NCBI RefSeq assembly: GCF_000721605.1
Contig: NZ_JOIZ01000013.1
Coordinates: forward strand, 243,938 to 307,937
Reading direction: 5' to 3'
Source of the DNA: Streptomyces sp. NRRL S-37
GTDB lineage: Bacteria > Actinomycetota > Actinomycetes > Streptomycetales > Streptomycetaceae
DNA length: 64,000 bases
Shown: positions 57,830 to 64,000 of the stretch, in pieces
Layout: each line of letters starts with the position of its first letter
How positions within the stretch are numbered: the stretch's first letter is position 1
Made by a program: the position numbers and the translations under genes
Notes under the pieces: generated by a model
What the model was told of the DNA's origin: nothing
The model's input: only the letters and a program-made list of their open reading frames with translations
The model's database searches: none

Positions 57830-58714
57830 GTGCAGTTCCAGCAGCTCCAGTACTTCGTGGCCGTCGCCGAGACCCGGCACTTCACCCGGGCCGCGGAGCT
57901 GGTCCACGTCGCGCAGCCGTCGCTGTCGCAGCAGATCAAGGCGCTGGAGCGGGAGCTGGGGGCGGATCTGTTCCGGCGGGCGCGCGGGAACATCACGCTG
58001 ACCGACGCGGGCGAGGCGCTGCTGCCGCTGGCCCGGCGGATCCTGGCGGACGCGGACACCGCCCGGCACGAGGTGCAGGAGGTGGCGCAGCTGCGCAGCG
58101 GGCGGGTGCGGCTGGGGGCAACGCCGAGCCTGTGCACCGGTCTGCTGCCGGACGTGCTGCGCGCCTTCCACGACCGCTACCCGGGCGTCCGGCTGCTGGT
58201 CGAGGAAGGCGGCTCGCACGACCTGGTACGGGAGCTGGCCCGCGGGGCGCTGGACCTGGCCCTGGTGGTCCTGCCGCTGCCGACCCCCTCCCCCGCGCTG
58301 ACCACGGTGGAGCTGCTGCGCGAGGACCTGGTGGTCGTCTCCTCCCCGGACGCCCCGCGGCCGGGACGGGGCCGGCGCACCGTGCGCATCGCCGACCTGG
58401 AGGGCGAACGGCTGGTGATGTTCCGGCACGGCTACGACCTGCGGGAGCTGACGGTGGCGGCGTGCCGGGCGGAGGGGTTCGAGCCGGAGTTCGCGGTGGA
58501 GGGCGGGGAGATGGACGCGGTGCTGGGCTTCGTACGGGCGGGGCTGGGGGTGGCGGTGGTGCCGCGGATGGTGGCCGCGCGGTCGGGGCACGGGCTGCGG
58601 GTGACTCCGCTGGCCCGGCCGGGGCTGTACCGGACCATCGCCCTGGCCCACCGCAGCGATGTGGCTCCGCCTCGGGCCGCGCGGGAGTTGCAGCGGATGC
58701 TGCTGGAGCGCTGA
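57830..58714 (+). CDS. LysR-family transcriptional regulator
   Basis: This 294-residue regulator has an N-terminal winged helix (FVAVAETRHFTRAAELVHVA, QPSLSQQIKALERELGADLF) and a LysR substrate-binding domain. GTG 57830 is chosen: the DNA-binding domain starts at the second residue (QFQQLQYF), and a -10 hexamer lies 6 nt upstream. Divergence from sdhC and the T-N11-A palindrome between them suggest it controls the succinate dehydrogenase operon, perhaps in response to carbon source. Confidence 0.92.
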   Translation: MQFQQLQYFVAVAETRHFTRAAELVHVAQPSLSQQIKALERELGADLFRRARGNITLTDAGEALLPLARRILADADTARHEVQEVAQLRSGRVRLGATPSLCTGLLPDVLRAFHDRYPGVRLLVEEGGSHDLVRELARGALDLALVVLPLPTPSPALTTVELLREDLVVVSSPDAPRPGRGRRTVRIADLEGERLVMFRHGYDLRELTVAACRAEGFEPEFAVEGGEMDAVLGFVRAGLGVAVVPRMVAARSGHGLRVTPLARPGLYRTIALAHRSDVAPPRAARELQRMLLER

Positions 58715-58734
58715 CGCGGGCGGGCGCGGGGGTT

Positions 58735-58795
58735 CCTCGCCCCCGTCGCCCCTTCCCTTCCCGTCCCTGGGGGCTCCGCCCCCGGACCCCCTTCG
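58735..58795 (+). repeat. Intergenic repeat family A, copy 6
   Basis: TCGCCCCTTCCCTTCCCGTC is followed by a CTGGGGGC-TC-CGCCCCCGG hairpin, after the LysR gene and immediately before a family B copy. Confidence 0.7.
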
Positions 58796-58796
58796 C

Positions 58797-58848
58797 ACCC
58801 ACGCGGCGGAGCCGCATGTCGGCACAGTCCGCGCCCCTTCAGGGGACC
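58797..58848 (+). repeat. Intergenic repeat family B, copy 4
   Basis: ACGCGGCGGAGCCGCATGTC, GGCACAGTCCGCGCCCC and a CCCCTTCAGGGG hairpin. It runs about 10 nt into the 3' end of the convergent DUF4440-type gene. Confidence 0.65.
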
Positions 58849-59219
58849 GGGGTGCCCTGGTGGTAGTACATGCGCCAGCCCGTTCGGTCGTCGTGCTTGC
58901 GCCAGAGGGAGCTGCGGCGGGCCCTGTGGCCGTCGAAGCGGGTCTCGTACGTGAGGTGCACCAGGCCGGGTGCGAGGAGGACGCCGGTGATCTCCGACGG
59001 TTCGTACACCGGGCCGCCCGCCGAGCCGCCCGGGTGGTCGTGCAGCTCGGCGAGCATCTCCTCGTACGTGTAGCGCCGGCCCGAGGCGCCCACCTCGGTG
59101 AACTCCGGGTCCAGCAGGCGCACCACCTCGGCACGCGAGGAGCGCACGGCCGGGTCCATGAGCCGCAGCTCTCCCTCGATCGCCGCCCTCACCGCGTCCC
59201 TGTCCCGGTCCGTCCCCAC
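58839..59219 (-). CDS. SnoaL/DUF4440-like NTF2-fold protein
   Basis: This 126-residue small alpha+beta-barrel protein (AIEGELRLMDPAVRSSRAEV, LLDPEFTEVGASGRRYTYEE, HLTYETRF, RMYYHQGTPVP) is typical of DUF4440 proteins, which bind small ligands or have unknown enzymatic roles. GTG 59219 with AAGGA upstream. It lies between two family B repeat copies. No functional partner is evident. Confidence 0.82.
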   Translation of the reverse strand: MGTDRDRDAVRAAIEGELRLMDPAVRSSRAEVVRLLDPEFTEVGASGRRYTYEEMLAELHDHPGGSAGGPVYEPSEITGVLLAPGLVHLTYETRFDGHRARRSSLWRKHDDRTGWRMYYHQGTPVP

Positions 59220-59246
59220 CTGATCCTTCTCCGTCCGTGAGAGCTG

Positions 59247-59296
59247 CCCCCAGGGGCGCGGGGCAGGCACATGTGCGGCTCCGCCGCGTGGGCGCG
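59247..59296 (-). repeat. Intergenic repeat family B, copy 5 (inverted)
   Basis: CCCCCAGGGGCGCGGGGCAG, then GCACATGTGCGGCTCCGCCG and CGTGGGCGC. It lies between the cyclic-di-GMP gene end (59355) and the DUF4440 gene. Confidence 0.65.
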
Positions 59297-59354
59297 ACAA
59301 GCCACGACCGGCCCGCAGCCACCGTACGACCCGCACCCCCGAGCCACTGGGCGG

Positions 59355-61496
59355 CTAGCCCGTCGCGTCGACGAGGGCCAGCTCGTGGAGACGGTCCGGC
59401 GGTCCCGGCCGGGCGTAGTACCAGCCCTGCGCCGTGTCACAGCCGAGGATGCGCAACTGCTCGGCCTGCGCTCCCGTCTCCACGCCCTCCACCGTGACCG
59501 CGAGGTCGAGGCTGTGGGCCAGGGAGACGATCCCCTCGACGATCTTCAGGTCGACGGGGTCGGCCGGGAACCGCTGCATGCTCTGGGTGAAGGAACGGTC
59601 CAGCTTCAGGACGCTCACCGGGAGCCGGCGCAGGTTGGCCAGGTTGGAGTAGCCGGTGCCGAAGTCGTCCAGCGCGATGTCGACGCCCATCTCCGCCAGC
59701 CGGCGCAGCGGCTTCAGCAGGTCGTCGTCCGCGCCGATCAGCGCCGACTCGGTCACCTCCAGGCACAGCGCGTCCGGCGCCATCCCCGCCCGCTCCAGGA
59801 TCTCCACCGTGTCCTGGACCAGCCCGGGATGCGTGAGCTGGCAGGGCGACAGGTTCACGTTGATGCGCAGCGGGCCGAGCGCCTCGCCCCCGTGCCGGTC
59901 CCGCCACTCGCGGGCCTGGCGCACCGACTGCTCCAGCACCCAGCGGCCCAGCGGAACGATCAGCCCGGTGTGCTCGGCGAGCGGGATGAACCGGTCCGGG
60001 GACAGCACCCCGTGCTGCGGGTGCAGCCAGCGCACCAGCGCCTCCGCGCCCCGCACACTGCCGTCGCCGAGGTGCACCAGCGGCTGGTACTCGATGAAGA
60101 ACTCGCCCCGGTCCAGGGCCGTCGGCAGCGCCGTGGTGAGCCCGTGCCGGGTGATGGCGCGGGCGTCCGCCTCCGGGTCGGCGAGCTCGAACCGGTTGCC
60201 GCCCGCCGACTTGGCCCGGTACATGGTGATGTCGGCACTGCGCAGCACCTCCGCCGCGCTGCGTTCCCCGGCCGGTCCCTCGACGACGCCGATGCTGCCG
60301 CGCACGGTCAGCTCCCGGCCGTCCACGCTGATCGGGGCGAGCAGCGCGTTCATGATGCGGGCGGCGAGCTCGTCGACGGTGCGCTCGGTGTCGGGGCCGG
60401 TGGTCAGTGCCACGAACTCGTCGCCGCCGAGCCGGGCCACCATCTCGCCGGACGCGGTGGCGCAGGCCTGCAGCCGGTCGGCGACCTCGACGAGCAGCCG
60501 GTCGCCGGCCGCGTGCCCGAGGCTGTCGTTGACGGTCTTGAAGCCGTCCAGGTCGAGGTAGCACAACCCGAACCGCTGGCCCTCGCCGGCTCCGAGCGCC
60601 TTCTCCAGCCGCTCGAAGAAGAACGCCCGGTTGGGCAGCCCGGTGAGCGCGTCGTGGGTGGCCTCGTACCGCAGCCGGAGATTGAGCAGCCGCCGCTCGG
60701 TGGTGTCCTCCATGAGGGCGAGCTGGTACTGCGGGTCGCCGTCGGCGTCCCGCAGCAGGGACACCGTCAGATTGGTCCACAGGACCGTTCCGTCCGGGCG
60801 GTAGAACGCCTTTTCGAGGTGGTAGTGCTCGCGTTCACCGCTCACCAGCTCGTCGTAGAGCCGCCAGGTCTGCGGGGCGTCGTCGGGGTGGACCCACTCC
60901 TTGACCTTGCGGCTGCGCAGCGCCTGCTCGGACAGGCCGAACATGCGCCGCAGCGCGCCGTTGACCTGAAGGATGTTGCCCTCCAGGTCGGCGATGCCGA
61001 TCCCTATGGCCGCGCCCTCGAACACCGCGCGGAACCGGGCCTCGGTGGCGTGCAGCGCCTGCGCGACCACGCCCTGGGCCTCCAGCGCGGCCCGCGCGAC
61101 GGCCTCCTGCTCGGCCAGCGTCCGCTCGCGCAGCGCCTGCGCGAATCCGGCGGCCATGGCGTGCTGGAGCCTCGCGGAGCGCGCCCGCAGGTCCTCCCGG
61201 TCGCCGTCCTCGCCGCAGTACAGAACGAGATAGGCGTCCACGCAGTCCAGGGTCCGGCTGAGCGCCTCCGGGTCGGTGCAGTGCGCCTCCACCAGCGCGG
61301 CGCCGGCCGCCCGGCCCGCGTCCGCGTCGAACGACCGGGCCCGCAGCGCCTCGCTCAGCAGCCGGGCCACCGGCAGCAGGCGCTCCTCGAACTCCGGGCG
61401 GGTCGACGACGTCGAGGTCACCGGGAAGACCGCCCGGCTCCAGATCGTCGCGAACCGGCGCAGTCTGTCCTCCGGCCCGTCCGGCTCCGCGCTCAC
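59355..61496 (-). CDS. rmdA: PAS-GGDEF-EAL cyclic-di-GMP protein
   Basis: This 713-residue cytoplasmic protein has an N-terminal helical region (~150 residues), a PAS domain (ARFRAVFEGAAIGIGIADLE onward), a GGDEF domain with intact RLGGDEF near residue 355, and an EAL domain with EALVRW near residue 484, ECTES-like EVTESALIG and DDFGTGYSNL. No RxxD inhibitory site precedes GGDEF. The architecture and neighbours match S. coelicolor RmdA, a phosphodiesterase affecting development (from memory). The GTG at 61496 overlaps the methyltransferase stop (61493-61496). Confidence 0.9.
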   Translation of the reverse strand: MSAEPDGPEDRLRRFATIWSRAVFPVTSTSSTRPEFEERLLPVARLLSEALRARSFDADAGRAAGAALVEAHCTDPEALSRTLDCVDAYLVLYCGEDGDREDLRARSARLQHAMAAGFAQALRERTLAEQEAVARAALEAQGVVAQALHATEARFRAVFEGAAIGIGIADLEGNILQVNGALRRMFGLSEQALRSRKVKEWVHPDDAPQTWRLYDELVSGEREHYHLEKAFYRPDGTVLWTNLTVSLLRDADGDPQYQLALMEDTTERRLLNLRLRYEATHDALTGLPNRAFFFERLEKALGAGEGQRFGLCYLDLDGFKTVNDSLGHAAGDRLLVEVADRLQACATASGEMVARLGGDEFVALTTGPDTERTVDELAARIMNALLAPISVDGRELTVRGSIGVVEGPAGERSAAEVLRSADITMYRAKSAGGNRFELADPEADARAITRHGLTTALPTALDRGEFFIEYQPLVHLGDGSVRGAEALVRWLHPQHGVLSPDRFIPLAEHTGLIVPLGRWVLEQSVRQAREWRDRHGGEALGPLRINVNLSPCQLTHPGLVQDTVEILERAGMAPDALCLEVTESALIGADDDLLKPLRRLAEMGVDIALDDFGTGYSNLANLRRLPVSVLKLDRSFTQSMQRFPADPVDLKIVEGIVSLAHSLDLAVTVEGVETGAQAEQLRILGCDTAQGWYYARPGPPDRLHELALVDATG

Positions 61497-62305
61497 GCCG
61501 TACGCCCCACGCCCGCGAAACCGGAGAACGCGTAGGGATCCTCGTCCTCCGGTGCGGTGTCCGGCCGCCACCGCGGCATCGGCACCAGTCCGGGTTCCAC
61601 CATGTCGTACCCCTCGAAGAACCGCGCGATCTCGTCGCGCGTGCGCATGATCAGCGGATTGCGAATGTCCTGGTACACGTCCACCGCCCCCTCGGCCCGC
61701 TCCGCCGACAGCGGGATTCCCTCGTACGAGGCGTGGGTGAGCACGAGCATGCTGCCGGGCGCGAGGGCCTGGCGCAGTTCGGCCACCGCCGCGTACGGGT
61801 CGTCCGCGTCTTCCACGAAGTGCAGTATGGCAACGAGAAGGAGCGCCACTGGCCGATTCAGGTCGATCAACCGCAGCACTTCGGGGCTGTCGAGGATCTC
61901 CCGCGGCTTGCGGAGGTCCGCGGCGACGACGCCCGCGCCCTCGTTGCCCTCCAGAACGGCCTGGCTGTGCGCCACGGCCACCGGGTCGTGGTCGACGTAC
62001 ATCACGTGGGCGTCCGGTGCGGCCGCCTGCGCCACTTCGTGGACGTTGCCGAACGTCGGGATGCCGGAACCGATGTCCAGGAACTGGGTGATGCCCTCAC
62101 CGGCCGCGAAACGCACCGCCCGCCGCATGAAGGCACGGTTCGCCTGCATGATCTTGGGCAGGCCCGGCATGAACTCCATGGCCCTGCGGGCCGCTTCCCG
62201 GTCGACCTCGAAGTTGTGCGAACCGCCCAGGTAGTAGTCGTACATCCGGGAGACGCTGGGCACCGAGATGTCGATGCTCCGCGGGGCCCAGGCGGGACGC
62301 TCCAT
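61493..62305 (-). CDS. SAM-dependent methyltransferase (DUF574/SAV2177 type)
   Basis: This 270-residue actinobacteria-specific methyltransferase has N-terminal VPSVSRMYDYYLGGSHNFEV, the family hallmark, SAM motif FLDIGSGIPTFGNVHEVAQ and DHDPVAVAHSQAVL. Dozens of such paralogues occur per Streptomyces genome; substrates are unknown. ATG 62305 with GGAGAG upstream. It is translationally coupled to the cyclic-di-GMP gene downstream. Confidence 0.9.
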   Translation of the reverse strand: MERPAWAPRSIDISVPSVSRMYDYYLGGSHNFEVDREAARRAMEFMPGLPKIMQANRAFMRRAVRFAAGEGITQFLDIGSGIPTFGNVHEVAQAAAPDAHVMYVDHDPVAVAHSQAVLEGNEGAGVVAADLRKPREILDSPEVLRLIDLNRPVALLLVAILHFVEDADDPYAAVAELRQALAPGSMLVLTHASYEGIPLSAERAEGAVDVYQDIRNPLIMRTRDEIARFFEGYDMVEPGLVPMPRWRPDTAPEDEDPYAFSGFAGVGRTA

Positions 62306-62562
62306 GTAGCTCTCCAAGACGTAGGCGATCCGGTGTTCGACCAGAGGCTACTGATCGCCCGCCAAAGGAGCGACCCCAAACGGAAATTGACCATCCGTTC
62401 CCGGTCACTGCCAATGGCACGTGCCTGTTCGACGTCCCCGCGAGAGCGTGACGGCAGGTACCCGCGGCATTCCGGAGAGTTCCGGCATGCCGGGAAGTAC
62501 GCGGAGAATGCGGAGAAGGGTGCCGGTCGTTCCACGGGTGCCGGTGCGTCACGGCACAACGG
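62306..62562. other. Intergenic stretch upstream of the methyltransferase gene
   Basis: This 257-nt gap contains no gene. It must carry the promoter of the methyltransferase - cyclic-di-GMP operon. An AGTGACC half-site of the kind seen in BldD boxes occurs on the minus strand near 62406, but without a clear second half. Confidence 0.45.
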
Positions 62563-62593
62563 TCCGCCCCTCCGCGGGCTGCGGAGGGGCGGA
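62563..62593 (-). terminator. Terminator of the two-repeat lipoprotein gene
   Basis: TCCGCCCCTCCGC (62563-62575), loop GGGCT, then the exact complement at 62581-62593: a 13-bp perfect stem about 50 nt after the lipoprotein stop. Confidence 0.75.
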
Positions 62594-62641
62594 CACGGGG
62601 CCGGCGGCGTCCGGAGCGGACGACACCCTTGGGGGAGGCTG

Positions 62642-63571
62642 CTACTTCTCCGACGCGCCGACCGGCTTTCCGTCGGGCCGTACGGCGTACCAGGTACCGC
62701 CGACGCCCTGACCGTTGGTGTCGCCGGGAGCCTTGTCACCGGCGAAGGTGTAGATGGGCCAGCAGTTGATCGTCTGCTGGTCGGCGCCGTCCGGGCGGGT
62801 GAAGGTCATGTACCCCTTCTTCTGGATGCCCTTGGTGTCCGCGAAGTCGACCGGCGACACCACCGGCCACTTCTCCAGGCAGGCGCCGGTGCAGGCCGAC
62901 ACGGGTTTCGGCCAGGCCTCGTCCTTCATGAAGCGGTAGACGGTCATGCCGTTCTTGTCGACGACGATCTCGCCCAGCTTCGGGTCCTCGCGCGTGGACA
63001 GACCGGGCAGGCCGGCCGCCTGCGCCTTCTTGCCCTCGGGGTTCAGCGCGAACCACTTGCCGCCCACGCCCTGGCCCTTGACGTCGCCGGCGTTGACGTC
63101 CTTGACGTAGCGGTAGACCGGCCAGCCGGCGACGGTGAGCTGCTTGCTGCCGTCGGCCCGGTCGACCGATCCGAGCAGCGCCTTGTCGATGCCCTCGCCG
63201 GCCGTGGCGTCCTCGGCGGGCACCGGCGGCCAGGTCTTGGCGCAGTCGTCCTCGCAGTTGGAGGCGGGCGGCTCGGCGGTGTCCTGGTCGAAGCGGTACA
63301 GGGTCAGACCGAGGCTGTCGGTCACCACCTTGCCCAGTTCGGCGTCGGTGGAGACGCTCAGCTCGCCCGCCGTGTCGGAAGGGCTCTCCGACGCCTGGGC
63401 GCCGCCGCCCGCCTGGCCTGCGCCGATGGCGCCGACGTCCCCGGCCCCGGCCGTGGCACCCACGTTCTGGCTGGTGGCGGGCGGCGCGGTCTCCTGACCG
63501 CACGCCGTGGTCAGGGCCAGCACCGCCGCGGCGCTCGCCACCAGTGAGGCGGTCCGCCAGGAGGTCTTCAT
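62642..63571 (-). CDS. SCO0930-family secreted-repeat lipoprotein
   Basis: This 309-residue lipoprotein has a signal peptide with lipobox LTTAC (lipidated Cys24), then a disordered Gly/Ala/Ser linker, then two tandem copies of the PF03640-type repeat. Each starts with LGKVVTD../LGEIVVD.. and LTLYRFDQD../MTVYRFMKD.., followed by a Cys pair (NCEDDCAKTWPPV; ACTGACLEKWPVV) and GQGVGGKWFAL/GQGVGGTWYAV. The repeat family's function is unknown. ATG 63571 with GGAG upstream. Confidence 0.92.
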   Translation of the reverse strand: MKTSWRTASLVASAAAVLALTTACGQETAPPATSQNVGATAGAGDVGAIGAGQAGGGAQASESPSDTAGELSVSTDAELGKVVTDSLGLTLYRFDQDTAEPPASNCEDDCAKTWPPVPAEDATAGEGIDKALLGSVDRADGSKQLTVAGWPVYRYVKDVNAGDVKGQGVGGKWFALNPEGKKAQAAGLPGLSTREDPKLGEIVVDKNGMTVYRFMKDEAWPKPVSACTGACLEKWPVVSPVDFADTKGIQKKGYMTFTRPDGADQQTINCWPIYTFAGDKAPGDTNGQGVGGTWYAVRPDGKPVGASEK

Positions 63572-63740
63572 CGTCAACTCCACATCATCGCAAGGGTCGT
63601 GCAGCGCCCTGCTGTGCCGCCGCTCGACGATGGGTACGCATGGAGGCACGGGTCGTGTTCAACGGTGGCCCGGATTTCTTTTGTTAACTCCTTCGGGGCA
63701 ATCATCGGGATCCCGGGCACGGCCCGGCGGTTCACGATTC

Positions 63741-64000
63741 ATGATCTTCGTCGTGCACGCACTCGTACCGACCCAATCCCGCGCCACCGCACGCGCGTTG
63801 GCCGTGACGACGCTGATCTGGGCGCTCGTCGGCGCACCCGGCACGGCCGCGGCCGACGCCTGCGCGTACGCCTCGACGGGGCCGGGCGGCACGGAGGCGG
63901 TGGCGGTCGCGGGACACGTCACCTGGACGGACCCCCCGTTCTGCTCACCACCACCGCCGCCGCCCACGCCCACTCCTGCACCCACCCCCACCCCCACCCC
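63741..64000 (+). CDS. Secreted proline-rich protein, 5' part only
   Basis: This is an open frame from ATG 63741 to the right edge without a stop: 86 codons seen. A signal peptide (VTTLIWALVGAPGTAAADA) is followed by a short region with two cysteines (CAYAST, FCSPPPPPPTP) and then a Pro/Thr-rich run continuing out of the window. It diverges from the lipoprotein gene. No clear ribosome site is present; GTG 63753 is an alternative start. The minus-strand frame here is Gly/Val repeat antisense and is rejected. Confidence 0.65.
   Translation, partial: MIFVVHALVPTQSRATARALAVTTLIWALVGAPGTAAADACAYASTGPGGTEAVAVAGHVTWTDPPFCSPPPPPPTPTPAPTPTPT

Noticed and set aside
63659..63997. Minus-strand frame starting MGVGVGAGVG
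   Set aside because: It is the reverse complement of a Pro/Thr-rich stalk; the plus frame has a proper signal peptide.

Overview
The window reads as a chromosomal segment of a Streptomyces: GC is very high with strong third-position G/C bias, many genes start with GTG, operons overlap by ATGA/GTGA/TGATG, and some genes look leaderless. The order egtABCD - olsB/olsA - sdhBAC/LysR - PAS-GGDEF-EAL gene - lipoprotein recalls the S. coelicolor SCO0910-SCO0931 region. That synteny is from memory, not a search. I see no phage, insertion sequence, CRISPR array, tRNA or rRNA. This is accessory metabolism plus stress and developmental functions, not a recent island.

Region 1 (1-11.6 kb) is L-rhamnose use. 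A leftward ABC transporter operon (ATPase and two permeases; the binding protein presumably lies beyond the left edge) diverges from rhaI, rhaD (an aldolase-dehydrogenase fusion) and rhaB, followed by lutABC. Together they encode uptake, isomerisation, phosphorylation, cleavage to DHAP and L-lactaldehyde, oxidation to L-lactate, and oxidation of lactate to pyruvate. The divergent promoter region carries two LacI-type operators.

Region 2 (11.6-26.4 kb) holds an ABC/FtsX exporter, a PASTA-like surface protein preceded by a possible leaderless 8-codon ORF, a cupin, a threonine dehydratase, an ECF sigma factor next to a Met/His-rich membrane protein, a frameshifted secreted FG-GAP protein, a CPBP protease - histidine kinase - response regulator operon, a TPR protein, a PepSY membrane protein and a peptide deformylase.

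Region 3 (26.6-37 kb) is redox-oriented: a flavin disulfide oxidoreductase divergent from a thioredoxin with a near-ideal sigma-R promoter; a LacI regulator; TetR/FMN reductase and TetR/paoABCD pairs, each with two palindromic operators; and a molybdenum aldehyde oxidoreductase whose FAD subunit has the four-cysteine insertion of PaoB.

Region 4 (37.4-43.4 kb) is a run of small stress-type genes (phosphoribosyltransferase, archease, CBS pair, VOC, nucleotidyltransferase, isochorismatase, PPOX, PemK-like protein, PARG-type macrodomain) resembling the redox/dormancy clusters of actinomycetes. Region 5 (43.7-48.1 kb) is the ergothioneine operon egtABCD without egtE. Region 6 (48.1-54 kb) has an orphan sugar-binding lipoprotein, dodecin, a HAD protein, a flavin monooxygenase, a PRC-barrel/DUF2382 protein and ornithine-lipid genes. 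Region 7 (54.3-64 kb) has succinate dehydrogenase with a LysR regulator, the cyclic-di-GMP protein co-translated with a methyltransferase, a two-repeat lipoprotein, and the start of a secreted proline-rich protein cut by the right edge.

Two families of GC-rich intergenic repeats (at least 11 copies) and several long perfect hairpins punctuate the gene ends.
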